A stretch of DNA of 64,000 bases. It comes from Muribaculaceae bacterium. GTDB lineage: Bacteria; Bacteroidota; Bacteroidia; Bacteroidales; Muribaculaceae. How positions within the stretch are numbered: the stretch's first letter is position 1; every line of letters begins with the position of its first letter. Of the stretch, positions 8,983 through 17,758 are shown in pieces. The position numbers were made by a program, and so were the translations under genes. The notes beneath the pieces were generated by a model. It was given only the letters and a program-made list of their open reading frames with translations. It did not search any database and was not told where the DNA came from. The stretch lies in the NCBI GenBank assembly GCA_017557625.1, contig JAFYYG010000047.1, positions 18,898-82,897 of the forward strand, written 5' to 3'.

Positions 8983-11727
8983 ATGAAAAAGTTATTTCAT
9001 ATTTTAATACTATTGTTGGTGGCTGGGGCATTCCAAGCTCATGCGGCTAATGAGTTGCGTATCGACGATTTTTCGGTACAGGCTGGCGACACAATCACTG
9101 TGCCCGTTCTGCTCGATAATCCCGATACCGACTTTGCCGCATTCCAGTTTGACCTCTACATGCCTTCGGGACTTAGCGTCGCCGAGGGAGGATTCAGGCT
9201 GGGTGAGCGTGCCTCGAGTTCGCACCAACTGATGACAAATGTCAACGGCGACCACATCACGGTAATGGCATTCAGCTTCCCAGCCACCAATTTCACTGGA
9301 CAGAGCGGAGCAGTGCTGACCATTGACATAGTGGCTGCCAGCGACTTTGAAGGTCAGGCGGTTATCAACGTGAATAATATCGCGCTCACCACTGCCGATG
9401 CTCATGAACACAGCCACCCCGACTTGGCAGTGACTGTCACGGCGCAGGGGTTCATAGTACTGGGCAACGAATTCTACATGAATGATTTTGAGATTGCCCC
9501 GGGCACCACCATGACAGTGCCTATTGTTCTCGATAACTATGCGAGTGCTATAGCAGGTTTCCAGTTCGACATGTATCTGCCTGAGGGTATCACCACAACC
9601 TCCAGCTCGTTCACCCTTAGCGACCGCAAGTGCGAAACTCACCAATTAGTTGCTAACAAGAACGGCGACCACTGGAGCGTGGTGGCATTTGGTTTCCCTA
9701 CCACCGATTTCAGTGGCGACAGTGGCGATATTATGTATATCGACTTCACGGCAAGCAAGTCGTTTGTAGATAGTGCGTTAATTGAGTTCCGCAACGTGAT
9801 GCTCTCAACGAGCGATGCTCACGAGAGTCCTGTTGAGGACTTTGATGTGACAGTTACTGCCAATGGCGTGTATGTCCCCAGCGACTATCTGACAATTGAA
9901 GACTTCGCCATCAAGCCTGGCAAGACTAAGATAATGCCAGTGCTGCTTGAGAATGAAGTGACACGGTTCTGCACAATTAGTTTTGAGATGACTGTTCCAC
10001 AGGGATTGAGTGTTGACGAGGATGCATTCTCTCTTACCGACCGTGCAGTAGATCATGAACTGAATATCATTGCTCTTGGTGAAAATAGCTATAAGGTAGT
10101 AGTCAGAGGCCGCTATGGTCACTACTTCACTGGCACTTCGGGTGCTGTCCTCAACATTGAGGTTGCTGCCGACCGCACCTTCGAGGGGCAGGCGGTCATC
10201 AATATGAGCAATGTGCGTCTCATTGAGCCAAACAGCGATTACACAACTATCGATGACTTTGACGTTACCGTGACTGCCGACGGTGTGTATGTACCTGAGA
10301 ATCTCTTCTATATCAACGATTTTGAGATTACTCCAGGTCAAACCGTGCAAATGCCGGTGATTATGGACAACGAGGCGACTCCTGTTGCCGCCTTCCAGCT
10401 CTCGTTGGAGATGCCCGAAGGTCTCACAGCCCATGGCGTTACTCTTAGCGACCGCAAGAGTGAGACTCACCAGGTGGTTACTAATGCGAATGGTAACACC
10501 ATTTCGATTGCCGCGTTCAGCTTCCCGCCAACCAATTTCACCGGCAACTCGGGCGAGGTGATGTATATCAGCGTTACTGCCAGTCGCGATTTCGAGGGTT
10601 CTGCCACAATCCACGTGAGTGATGTGGTGCTTACCAGTGCCGATGAGGTGGAGACACTTATTGAAGACTTCGATGTTAATGTCACCGCCAACGGCGTTTA
10701 TGTACCAAGCGACAATCTCACTATCAGCGACTTCGCCATCGCTCCAGGACGCTCTACTCAAGTGCCTGTGGTGCTCACCAACGAGACTGTTGTGGTCAAT
10801 GCCGTGGAGTTTGACCTTGAGGTTCCTCAGGAGCTAACTGTGGCTAACCAGGTAAGACTTGGCGAGCGCGCTAACGGCCATCAGGTGACCATTGCCCAGC
10901 AAGGTGATGTGCTGCACGTTGCTGAGTTCTGCACTCCCCCTACCGCCTTCGTTGGAGACGATGGCAATATCATGTATCTTAAAGTGAATGCCGCAAGGGA
11001 GTTTGCGGGCTCTACTGTCATTAACGTCAAGAACGTGGTGCTCAAGACCGATGGAGAAGACATCTATATTGACGACTTTGTTGTAGTTGTCACCGCGAGT
11101 GGTCCATACGTGCCAGTTGACACCCTCTATATTGATGACTTCAGCATTGAGCCAGGCAAGACGTTAAGCGTGCCAGTGGTGATGGACAATGAAATCACAA
11201 GCATCTCAGCTGTGCAGTTTGACCTAACTATGCCACAGGAACTCTCCATTCCGAGAGCCGACAATGGCGACTACAGTATGGCACTCACCGACCGCATGAG
11301 CGACAACCACTACCTCATTGCCAATCCCAAGAACAATGGCGATATTCGCGTTGTGGCAATCAGCTTCCCGCCAACAGATTTCACTGGTGACAGTGGCCCA
11401 ATCATGAACATCGATATGGAGGCTGATGAGAATTTCACTGGAACCACACAATTCACAGTGAAGAATGTAGTGATGACTACCGCCGACGCACAGACCGAGA
11501 TCAGCATTCCCGACTTTGTCGTGGTGGTGACTGCAATCAAAGGCAGCGACCACATATTTGGCGACGTGAACTGCGACGGCTATGTGACCACCACCGACAT
11601 TACCGCACTCTACAACTATATGCTCAACGGTGACGAGACCTATCTTGCCACCAGCGATGTTAACGGCGACGGTTCAATAACCAGCGCCGACGTGACAGCA
11701 GTTTACAATATCCTTTTGGGCAATTAG
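8983..11727 (+). CDS. putative scaffoldin: six tandem cohesin-like domains plus C-terminal dockerin
   Basis: 914 residues. The signal peptide (1-22, ends QAHAA) leads straight into six tandem modules of about 135-140 residues. Each opens with a variant of IDDFSIEPGKTLSVPVVMDN, continues with AFQFDLYMPSGLSV, SDRKSETHQ and FSFPPTNFTGNSGEVMYI, and ends with an ASxxFEGxxxINVxNVxL strand. This is the usual cohesin layout: GD/GKT opening, a V-P-V strand, then fQFDL followed by hydrophobic strands. The C-terminus (about 860-914) is a paired EF-hand dockerin with DVNCDGYVTTTDITALYN and DVNGDGSITSADVTAVYN. Unlike its operon neighbours it has no type IX-like tail. Multiple cohesins plus one dockerin is the architecture of a primary scaffoldin. 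Cohesin-like domains also occur outside cellulosomes, so actual dockerin binding is unproven. Confidence 0.85.
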   Translation: MKKLFHILILLLVAGAFQAHAANELRIDDFSVQAGDTITVPVLLDNPDTDFAAFQFDLYMPSGLSVAEGGFRLGERASSSHQLMTNVNGDHITVMAFSFPATNFTGQSGAVLTIDIVAASDFEGQAVINVNNIALTTADAHEHSHPDLAVTVTAQGFIVLGNEFYMNDFEIAPGTTMTVPIVLDNYASAIAGFQFDMYLPEGITTTSSSFTLSDRKCETHQLVANKNGDHWSVVAFGFPTTDFSGDSGDIMYIDFTASKSFVDSALIEFRNVMLSTSDAHESPVEDFDVTVTANGVYVPSDYLTIEDFAIKPGKTKIMPVLLENEVTRFCTISFEMTVPQGLSVDEDAFSLTDRAVDHELNIIALGENSYKVVVRGRYGHYFTGTSGAVLNIEVAADRTFEGQAVINMSNVRLIEPNSDYTTIDDFDVTVTADGVYVPENLFYINDFEITPGQTVQMPVIMDNEATPVAAFQLSLEMPEGLTAHGVTLSDRKSETHQVVTNANGNTISIAAFSFPPTNFTGNSGEVMYISVTASRDFEGSATIHVSDVVLTSADEVETLIEDFDVNVTANGVYVPSDNLTISDFAIAPGRSTQVPVVLTNETVVVNAVEFDLEVPQELTVANQVRLGERANGHQVTIAQQGDVLHVAEFCTPPTAFVGDDGNIMYLKVNAAREFAGSTVINVKNVVLKTDGEDIYIDDFVVVVTASGPYVPVDTLYIDDFSIEPGKTLSVPVVMDNEITSISAVQFDLTMPQELSIPRADNGDYSMALTDRMSDNHYLIANPKNNGDIRVVAISFPPTDFTGDSGPIMNIDMEADENFTGTTQFTVKNVVMTTADAQTEISIPDFVVVVTAIKGSDHIFGDVNCDGYVTTTDITALYNYMLNGDETYLATSDVNGDGSITSADVTAVYNILLGN
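9052..11541 (+). repeat. six tandem about 415-bp cohesin-like coding repeats
   Basis: Units begin near 9052, 9471, 9886, 10306, 10714 and 11125, each starting with codons for an I-x-D-F-x-I-x-P-G pattern. The third unit (9886-10305) is the most diverged: it lacks the AFQFDL and FSFPPT forms and has FCTISFEM and GRYGHYF instead. Repeats 1, 2, 4 and 6 are closest to each other, which suggests expansion by duplication. Confidence 0.85.
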
Positions 11728-11735
11728 TTTAACCA

Positions 11736-11822
11736 AAATCGGTCATTAAGATCTATGTCAGAACAGAATTTGTTTTGAGCGGCTTGTAAAGCAATTGGCG
11801 AAGACAGCCCAATGACCGATTT
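11736..11822. repeat. 12-bp perfect inverted repeat with 63-nt loop
   Basis: AAATCGGTCATT (11736-11747) is the exact reverse complement of AATGACCGATTT (11811-11822). It lies just after the 8983 stop codon and before the convergent terminator. It may be a 3'-UTR fold or the ends of a small non-coding element. Confidence 0.6.
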
Positions 11823-11857
11823 AGGTTTAATGCATAACGCATTAATTCATCATGTTA

Positions 11858-11893
11858 AAATCATCCCCAGCACCACAATGCCGGGGATGATTT
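11858..11893. terminator. bidirectional terminator between convergent genes
   Basis: AAATCATCCCC (11858-11868) pairs perfectly with GGGGATGATTT (11883-11893), with A- and T-rich flanks on both sides. It separates the rightward cohesin gene from the leftward nfnB. Confidence 0.8.
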
Positions 11894-11916
11894 AATTTAT
11901 AGTCAATCCATTATAT

Positions 11917-13374
11917 TTACTCGCCAAGCAGTTGCTTTGCCATGTTTTGGGCGGCGCGGCGGCCGTCGCCCATGGCGAGGATAACTGTGGCGCCGCCACG
12001 CACGATGTCGCCACCGGCATAGAGGTCACCGATATTGCTCTGCATGGTCTCTTCGTTGACCACGATGGTGTTGCGGCGGCTCACGTCAAGTCCCTCAATG
12101 GAGCGAGGCACGAGCTGGTTGGGCGACACACCCACAGCCACGATCACTATGTCAACAGGAATCTCCTCGATAGCGCCCTCAACAGGCACTGGAGAGCGGC
12201 GTCCGCTGGCGTCGGGCTTGCCGAGTTCCATGCGCTGGATGCGCATAGCTTTGATGTGTCCCTTCTCGTCGCCAATGTACTCGATGGGGTTGTGCAGAGT
12301 CATAAACTCCACACCCTCTTCCTTGGCATGACCAACCTCCTCACGGCGTGCCGGCATCTCCTCCTCACTGCGGCGATAAACAAGTATCACACGCTTAGCA
12401 CCCATACGCAGAGCGGTACGGGTAGAGTCCATAGCGGTGTTGCCGCCACCAATCACTGCGATTGTCTCTCCCTGCATCACAGGTGTGTCACCGCCACGGC
12501 CGGCGCTCATAAGGTTGATGCGAGTAAGATACTCGTTGCTCGACATCACGCCGATGAGGTTCTCGCCAGGGATATCCATAAAGCGTGGGAAGCCGGCGCC
12601 TGAACCTACAAATACACCCTTGAAACCCTGCTCATGGAGGTCGTCGTAGGTGATAGTCTTGCCCACGAGCACGTCTTTCTCAAACTTCACACCCATCTTG
12701 CGCAGGCCCTCAATCTCGTAATCGACAATTGAGTTGGGCAAACGGAACTCGGGGATACCATACTTAAGCACGCCACCAATCTCATGCAATGCCTCAAACA
12801 CGGTAACGTCAAAGCCTTGTTTTGCCATATCACCAGCAAACGACAATCCTGAAGGCCCACTGCCTATGACGGCAACCTTGATGCCATTGGCGGGCTTCAT
12901 GGGTGGAACTTCCTGCTCTGTGTTGTTGCGCTGCCAGTCGGCGGCAAAACGCTCCAAGTAACCTATGGCCACTGCAGGCTGTTTCATCTTCAAGCGGATG
13001 CACTTGCTCTCGCATTGCTTCTCCTGAGGACACACGCGTCCGCACACTGCGGGCAGCGAACTGGTCTCTTTGAGAGTAGCAGCAGCTTGGGCAAACTCGC
13101 CACGCTCGATGTTCTTAATGAATTTAGGAATGTTGATGCCAACAGGGCAACCGGTGACGCACTGTGGATTGGGGCAGTCGAGGCAACGGGTGGCCTCAAG
13201 CACCGCCTGCTCGGCATTGATGCCTTGATTCACCTCCTCGTTGCAAGTGATGCGGTAGGCAGGGTCAAGCTGCGGCATCTCAACGCGTGCTATATTGTTT
13301 CTCTCTTTTGCAGTCTTTGACTTGCGCAGTTCCTCGCGCCAAGCCTCGTTGCGAGATTCGTTATAGTTTTCCAT
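11917..13374 (-). CDS. nfnB: NfnB / NADPH-dependent glutamate-synthase-like FAD subunit
   Basis: 485 residues of the GltD/NfnB/SudA family, cytosolic flavin and iron-sulfur protein. The N-terminal domain has two cysteine sets for 4Fe-4S clusters: C64, C67, C72, C76 and C111, C115, C121, C125. A FAD-binding VIGSGPSGLSFAGDMA (169-184) and a second nucleotide-binding VIGGGNTAMDSTRTALRMG motif follow; the C-terminal flavin motif is GDIVRGGATVILAMGDG. Alone the family is often named homotetrameric glutamate synthase (gltA). Here the upstream codirectional gene is an NfnA-type subunit, so NADH-dependent reduced ferredoxin:NADP+ oxidoreductase (electron bifurcation) is the better call. A 222-bp gap containing a repeat element separates the two genes, which is unusual for this pair. 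Confidence 0.9.
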   Translation of the reverse strand: MENYNESRNEAWREELRKSKTAKERNNIARVEMPQLDPAYRITCNEEVNQGINAEQAVLEATRCLDCPNPQCVTGCPVGINIPKFIKNIERGEFAQAAATLKETSSLPAVCGRVCPQEKQCESKCIRLKMKQPAVAIGYLERFAADWQRNNTEQEVPPMKPANGIKVAVIGSGPSGLSFAGDMAKQGFDVTVFEALHEIGGVLKYGIPEFRLPNSIVDYEIEGLRKMGVKFEKDVLVGKTITYDDLHEQGFKGVFVGSGAGFPRFMDIPGENLIGVMSSNEYLTRINLMSAGRGGDTPVMQGETIAVIGGGNTAMDSTRTALRMGAKRVILVYRRSEEEMPARREEVGHAKEEGVEFMTLHNPIEYIGDEKGHIKAMRIQRMELGKPDASGRRSPVPVEGAIEEIPVDIVIVAVGVSPNQLVPRSIEGLDVSRRNTIVVNEETMQSNIGDLYAGGDIVRGGATVILAMGDGRRAAQNMAKQLLGE

Positions 13375-13445
13375 TTCTTTTTTTATTTTTCAACTTGTGT
13401 TCTTGTTTGTAACTGTTCCGCGATTTTGTTTTTATCCGCGTTATC

Positions 13446-13560
13446 ATCAAACAAGCTCAACAAAGAAGTACAAATACAACAAAAATTATTAAGCTAATTA
13501 TTTATTTTCTTGTTGTTTTTGTCAAGTTTTGTTGTTTTTGTTTGATAAAAGTAACATCGC
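13446..13560 (+). repeat. AT-rich dispersed element, copy A
   Basis: An intergenic element bounded by ATCAAACAA and TTGTTTGAT inverted ends, with a T/G-biased right half containing TTTTGTTGTTTTTGTTTGAT and a trailing AACATCG. Copy B is at 15762-15856 and a diverged, inverted copy C at 39586-39680. It occupies the gap between nfnA and nfnB. Confidence 0.65.
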
Positions 13561-13596
13561 TGAATAGATATTCTTGTCTTCTTGTTTTCTTGAAAA

Positions 13597-14373
13597 TCAC
13601 ATTTTCAAGCGCATTAACAACTCGTCGAAGTCAATCTCATGAGCATCGAACTCAGGACCCTCAACACACACAAAGCGGGTCTTACCACCAACGGTGACAC
13701 GGCAAGCGCCGCACATTCCTGTGCCGTCAACCATGATGGCGTTGAGCGATGCCTCGGTAGGCACTTCATATTTCTTGGTGAGCAGCGACACAAATTTCAT
13801 CATAATAGCTGGACCTATGGTTACCACTCTGTCAACCTTCTCACGCTTGATAACCTCCTCAACGCCAGCGGTAACAAGCCCCTTGTTGCCGTAGCTGCCG
13901 TCGTCGGTCATAATGATTACGTCGTCGCTCGATGCGCGAACCTCATCCTCAAGAATAATCAAGTCCTTGGTGCGGCCAGCCAGCACGCTCACTACGCGGT
14001 TGCCAGCTTCTTTCATTGCACGGATGATGGGTAGCAATGGTGCCACACCCACACCGCCACCACAGCACAGCACAGTGCCGTAGTTCTCGATGCGAGTAGC
14101 CTGTCCTAAAGGTCCTACCACATCGGTAAGGAACTCGCCTGGCTCAAGAGCGCAGATTTTGCGGGTTGAGTCGCCCACGGCTTGAATCACCAGTGTGATA
14201 GTACCCGCTGCTGGGTCGCTGTCGGCGATTGTCAATGGAATTCTCTCTCCCTTCTCACCACAGCGCACAATCACGAAGTGACCAGCACGTCGGACTTTAG
14301 CAATAAGGGGAGCTTCAACAACGAGCTTTGTAACATTCTCGCTGAAACGTTGTTTGCTTACAATCTTATTCAT
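13597..14373 (-). CDS. nfnA: NfnA / ferredoxin-NADP reductase-like FAD, 2Fe-2S subunit
   Basis: 258 residues of the PyrK/NfnA (SudB) family of FAD/NAD(H) reductases. An N-terminal ferredoxin-reductase barrel with RIPLTIAD (44-51) binds flavin. The NAD(H) domain begins at VLCCGGGVGVAPLLPI (101-116). The C-terminus carries a 2Fe-2S site with C221, C224 and C236 (MCGACRVTVGGKTRFVC). With NfnB it would couple NADH and reduced ferredoxin oxidation to NADP+ reduction, a NADPH source in anaerobes. A -7-like CAAAGGTA (reverse TACCTTTG) lies at 14414-14421, about 40 bp upstream of the ATG. An isolated PyrK-like role is less likely, since no dihydroorotate dehydrogenase is nearby. Confidence 0.88.
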   Translation of the reverse strand: MNKIVSKQRFSENVTKLVVEAPLIAKVRRAGHFVIVRCGEKGERIPLTIADSDPAAGTITLVIQAVGDSTRKICALEPGEFLTDVVGPLGQATRIENYGTVLCCGGGVGVAPLLPIIRAMKEAGNRVVSVLAGRTKDLIILEDEVRASSDDVIIMTDDGSYGNKGLVTAGVEEVIKREKVDRVVTIGPAIMMKFVSLLTKKYEVPTEASLNAIMVDGTGMCGACRVTVGGKTRFVCVEGPEFDAHEIDFDELLMRLKM

Positions 14374-14413
14374 TGTTTATAGTTAATGTGAATTAGTTTT
14401 TTATTTGAACGTG

Positions 14414-14421
14414 CAAAGGTA
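14414..14421 (-). promoter_or_regulatory. candidate -7 box for nfnA
   Basis: CAAAGGTA on the plus strand reads TACCTTTG toward nfnA, matching TAnnTTTG. No clear TTTG -33 box is seen, so this is a partial match. Confidence 0.45.
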
Positions 14422-14598
14422 TAGAGAATTTCTGAAATTGCACTCCTATAATTAATAAACTTTTCAACAAGAAGCGTTTCACGTTGAAATTTGGAGTACG
14501 GTTCATAAATATTAATGTAGAATTAGGTCAAGCTTCACTGATCGCGTGTTTTGACGGATTCAAATGATAGTAAGACAAAGTAGGACAGATGGAAACTA

Positions 14599-15672
14599 TC
14601 ATATGTCTGTGAGGTACCAGTTATAAAGCGCGTTGACTCCGTTTTCTATCTCCATGGTGTGGCGCCAGCCGAGGGTGTGAAGTTTTGATACATCGGTGAG
14701 TTTGCGCAAAGTGCCATCAGGCTTAGTGCTGTCCCATTCAATGGTGCCGTTGTAACAAACCGTAGCCTTCACCAGCTCGGCCAACTGCTTGATAGTGATT
14801 TCCTTGCCACTACCTATGTTGATGTGGCAGTTGCGAACCTCGGGATTGGTGCCGCGCACGTCGTCGAAGTCAATGTGCTCAAGGCAATATACGCTGGCAT
14901 CTGCCATATCCTCGCTCCACAGAAACTCGCGTATGGGTGCACCAGTGCCCCACAGCAGCAGTCGCTGGTTGCTGATGCCATAGCGGTTAAGCAACGCCAC
15001 GATTTCCTTTTGTGATGCCTTGCCGTCGATGCCTTCCACTGGGCGACGGTCAAGGTCGGCACGCAGTGCTTCCCAGTTGCCCTCGTTGAGCATCTTGGCG
15101 AGGTGCATCTTGCGAATCATCGCCGGCATCACATGGCTCGTCTCAAGGTTGAAATTGTCGTTGGGGCCATATAGGTTTGTGGGCATCACAGCGATATAGT
15201 TAGTGCCATATTGCAAGTTGAAGCTCTCGCACATCTTCAAGCCAGCAATCTTTGCGATGGCGTATGGCTCATTGGTATATTCCAGTGGAGCAGTGAGCAA
15301 AGCAGTCTCAGGAATGGGTTGAGGAGCCTCACGGGGATAAATGCAGGTACTGCCTAAGAAGAGCAGTTTCTTCACTCCATGCCGCCAGCTCTCCCCTATC
15401 ACATTCTGCTGAATCTGCAAGTTCTGAAAAATGAAGTCGGCACGGTATTTCAGGTTCGCCATAATACCTCCCACATGAGCGGCGGCTAGCACCACATACT
15501 CAGGCTGCTCCTCATCAAAGAACTGACGCACCGCCATAGCATCCATTAGGTCTAGTTCCTTGTGAGTACGACCAATTAAATTAGTATATCCTTTTTTCTC
15601 AAGGCTTTTCCAAATCGCCGACCCCACCAGTCCACGATGTCCGGCAACGTATATTTTAGAGTTTCTCTCCAT
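14599..15672 (-). CDS. fcl: GDP-L-fucose synthase
   Basis: 357 residues; short-chain dehydrogenase/reductase that epimerises and reduces GDP-4-keto-6-deoxymannose to GDP-L-fucose with NADPH. The Rossmann motif GHRGLVGS is at 11-18, with the catalytic triad S108 (GSTCIYP), Y137 and K141 (EPYAIAKIAG). The family marker NLYGPNDNF and C-terminal TKPDGTLRKLTDVSKL are present. It has an insertion of about 35 residues around 205-240 compared with the roughly 320-residue E. coli enzyme, a feature of the longer Bacteroidales forms. It follows gmd in the same direction after a 197-bp gap that holds repeat copy B. The product feeds fucosylated surface glycans or protein O-glycans. Confidence 0.95.
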   Translation of the reverse strand: MERNSKIYVAGHRGLVGSAIWKSLEKKGYTNLIGRTHKELDLMDAMAVRQFFDEEQPEYVVLAAAHVGGIMANLKYRADFIFQNLQIQQNVIGESWRHGVKKLLFLGSTCIYPREAPQPIPETALLTAPLEYTNEPYAIAKIAGLKMCESFNLQYGTNYIAVMPTNLYGPNDNFNLETSHVMPAMIRKMHLAKMLNEGNWEALRADLDRRPVEGIDGKASQKEIVALLNRYGISNQRLLLWGTGAPIREFLWSEDMADASVYCLEHIDFDDVRGTNPEVRNCHINIGSGKEITIKQLAELVKATVCYNGTIEWDSTKPDGTLRKLTDVSKLHTLGWRHTMEIENGVNALYNWYLTDI

Positions 15673-15761
15673 TATTCAGTTGACAAGTAAATAGTAGAGT
15701 AGTAAAGTAGTTGACAATTTAACGAGTTGACAAGCAAAAAGATTGTGCTCTATGAATTTTT

Positions 15762-15856
15762 ATCAAACAAAGTCAACAAAGATGTACAAATTAAACAAAT
15801 TATTTCTTGTTTTTCTTGTCTGGTTTTGTTGTTTTTGTTTGATATCGATAACATCG
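15762..15856 (+). repeat. AT-rich dispersed element, copy B
   Basis: Very similar to copy A: it begins ATCAAACAAAGTCAACAAAG, contains TTTTGTTGTTTTTGTTTGAT and ends in AACATCG. It sits between gmd and fcl, so like copy A it interrupts a pair of codirectional genes that act together. Confidence 0.65.
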
Positions 15857-15869
15857 AATTGTGCATTAA

Positions 15870-16949
15870 TCAAAGGTGATATACCTTGCGGATGTGTTGC
15901 AAGTCATGCTCCACCATCAACTTCACAAGTTCGTCGAAAGTGGTCTTGCGGGGATTCCAGCCAAGTTGTGTCTTTGCCTTAGTGGGGTCGCCAAGCAGCT
16001 GGTCAACCTCGGCGGGACGGAAGTATTTCTTATCTACTTCAACAATCACCTTGCCAGTAGCCTTGTCTACACCTTTCTCGTCAAGCCCCTCGCCCTGCCA
16101 CTCAAGCTCTACCCCGGCATAGTGGAATGCCAAAGTGCAGAACTCGCGCACCGAGTGGTACTCGCCTGTAGCAATCACAAAGTCATCGGGCTCGGGTTGC
16201 TGAAGGATGAGCCACATACACTCCACATAGTCGCGGGCATAGCCCCAGTCGCGCTTGGCGTTAAGGTTGCCCAGATATAGCTTATCCTGAAGACCATTAA
16301 CGATGCGCGCTGCGGCAAACGTAATTTTGCGAGTCACGAAATTCTCGCCTCGACGCTCGCTCTCATGGTTGAATAAGATGCCGTTGGCGGTGTACATGCC
16401 GTAGCTCTCGCGGTAGTTCTTCATTATCCAATAACTGTAGAGCTTCGCCACAGCGTAGGGACTGCGGGGGTAAAATGGAGTGGTCTCACTCTGAGGCACT
16501 TCCTGAACCTTGCCATAGAGTTCGCTCGTGCTCGCCTGGTAAATCTTTGTCACCTTCTCGCGATGAGTGATGCGCACCGCCTCAAGTAGCCGCAGAGTGC
16601 CTACGGCATCGGCTTCGGCAGTGTATTCAGGCACGTCAAACGACACCTTCACATGGCTCTGTGCAGCGAGATTGTAAATCTCGTCGGGCTTGATGGTCTC
16701 GATTAGGCGGATAAGCGAACTCGAGTCGGTCATATCGCCGTAATGCAGGTTTATTAGTCGCTGCTGACGCATATCACGCACCCACTCGTCAAGATACAGG
16801 TGCTCGATGCGCCCAGTGTTGAAAGAACTGCTGCGACGGATGATGCCATGAACCTCATATCCCTTCTCAAGCAACAACTCCGCCAAATAACTGCCATCCT
16901 GACCAGTTATGCCAGTTATTAACGCTACCTTTTGATTATTCTCGTTCAT
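15870..16949 (-). CDS. gmd: GDP-mannose 4,6-dehydratase
   Basis: 359 residues; converts GDP-D-mannose to GDP-4-keto-6-deoxy-D-mannose, the first step toward GDP-L-fucose. The NADP-binding [14 protein letters not shown] is at 11-24; catalytic T141/S142/E143 are in ASTSELYG and Y165/K169 in SPYAVAKLY. The markers [15 protein letters not shown] and [19 protein letters not shown] fix the family. It has its own -7 box (CAAAGATA, 16977-16984) although UpxY lies only 72 bp upstream. It forms a complete GDP-fucose pathway with the downstream fcl. No glycosyltransferases or flippase genes are in the window. Confidence 0.96.
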   Translation of the reverse strand: MNENNQKVALITGITGQDGSYLAELLLEKGYEVHGIIRRSSSFNTGRIEHLYLDEWVRDMRQQRLINLHYGDMTDSSSLIRLIETIKPDEIYNLAAQSHVKVSFDVPEYTAEADAVGTLRLLEAVRITHREKVTKIYQASTSELYGKVQEVPQSETTPFYPRSPYAVAKLYSYWIMKNYRESYGMYTANGILFNHESERRGENFVTRKITFAAARIVNGLQDKLYLGNLNAKRDWGYARDYVECMWLILQQPEPDDFVIATGEYHSVREFCTLAFHYAGVELEWQGEGLDEKGVDKATGKVIVEVDKKYFRPAEVDQLLGDPTKAKTQLGWNPRKTTFDELVKLMVEHDLQHIRKVYHL

Positions 16950-16976
16950 TTTATCCTTGTTTTTTGTTTTAATCTA

Positions 16977-16984
16977 CAAAGATA
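16977..16984 (-). promoter_or_regulatory. candidate -7 box for gmd
   Basis: CAAAGATA on the plus strand reads TATCTTTG toward gmd. It lies in the 72-bp gap after upxY, so gmd may be transcribed both from here and by read-through. Confidence 0.5.
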
Positions 16985-17021
16985 CACACATTTTTTGAAA
17001 TGTCAACAACTAATGTTTCTA

Positions 17022-17603
17022 TTATTTCTCCTTCGGGAGCTTCTTGAGCAGCGACGGATGGATTGACGTAGTGGCGACGGCTACTAGGCCTTTCACGCTC
17101 ACCACCACACGACTGTCGCCTTTCACGCGCTGCAGCACGCCCTCGGCACCCTCGAAGGGGCCGCCCAAGATACGCACCCTATCACCGCGGGTGAATTGCC
17201 CTGGCTTAGGGGTGATATACTCCAGTTGCTCCTCGTAGGTTCCCGCAACGGCTATAAAATTATTCATCTCCCGCTCAGGCACAACCACCGGCTTCTTGGT
17301 TGCTGGATTCATTATGTAACGTATGGGAAGTTTAGTAGTAGCCTTATACTCTTTCATCAGCGATGGCTCGATGTGGAAAAAGATAAGGTTATGGATAGAA
17401 GGCACCAATTTCTTCACCCTTCTGCCACGTCTAGTCCCCATCACATATTTCATAGGAACGAAATTCTCTATCCCGCGCAAATCGAGGTCGTTCTTGACTT
17501 TCATCTCACGGTTGAAAGTGACGCGTATGGCATACCAAACCTTCGACTCTTGCTCCTGGTCCACACTTGTTTTAGAATCTTTAATTATCTGTTGTCGCTC
17601 CAT
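17022..17603 (-). CDS. UpxY-family NusG-like transcription antiterminator
   Basis: 193 residues. An N-terminal NGN domain (about 20-115) starts VWYAIRVTFNREMKVKNDL and continues GIENFVPMKYV. A C-terminal KOW domain (about 138-185) has RGDRVRILGGPFEGAEGVLQ. This matches the UpxY/NusG-specialised paralogs that in Bacteroides bind RNA polymerase and allow reading through capsule (CPS) operons from their 5' leaders. It sits at the head of the leftward gmd-fcl set, as UpxY does in CPS loci. Only GDP-fucose genes follow, and no UpxZ partner is seen. It may act on this short operon or, in trans, on a distant glycan locus. Confidence 0.88.
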   Translation of the reverse strand: MERQQIIKDSKTSVDQEQESKVWYAIRVTFNREMKVKNDLDLRGIENFVPMKYVMGTRRGRRVKKLVPSIHNLIFFHIEPSLMKEYKATTKLPIRYIMNPATKKPVVVPEREMNNFIAVAGTYEEQLEYITPKPGQFTRGDRVRILGGPFEGAEGVLQRVKGDSRVVVSVKGLVAVATTSIHPSLLKKLPKEK

Positions 17604-17622
17604 GTGATAATCGATTATTCTG

Positions 17623-17653
17623 CAAAAATAAAATTAGATTTTCGATTTGCAAA
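17623..17653 (-). promoter_or_regulatory. promoter of the UpxY-like gene
   Basis: Reading leftward: TTTG (complement of 17650-17653), a 19-nt spacer and TATTTTTG (complement of 17623-17630). The predicted start lies about 15 nt before the ATG, so this copy lacks the long leader found at Bacteroides CPS operons. Confidence 0.6.
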
Positions 17654-17758
17654 ATTTTCACGCAAAAATAAAGACCGTTTTTATAAATTGACATGAAACC
17701 ATGTTTATTTTTCAAAATAAATCATTAATTTTGCACATATTTTAAAACGAATAATATT

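Noticed and set aside
9805-10761. A 318-codon minus-strand frame opposite the cohesin-like repeats
   Set aside because: Its repeated segments are mirror translations of the cohesin repeats; no start signal or domain.
11917-13374. Classical two-subunit glutamate synthase small subunit
   Set aside because: No large GltB subunit is nearby and an NfnA-type gene is adjacent, so the bifurcating NfnAB reading is preferred.
15743-15982. A 79-codon plus-strand frame across the gmd-fcl gap
   Set aside because: It is a translation of repeat copy B and the antisense of gmd; its hydrophobic Phe/Leu/Val run comes from the T-rich repeat.
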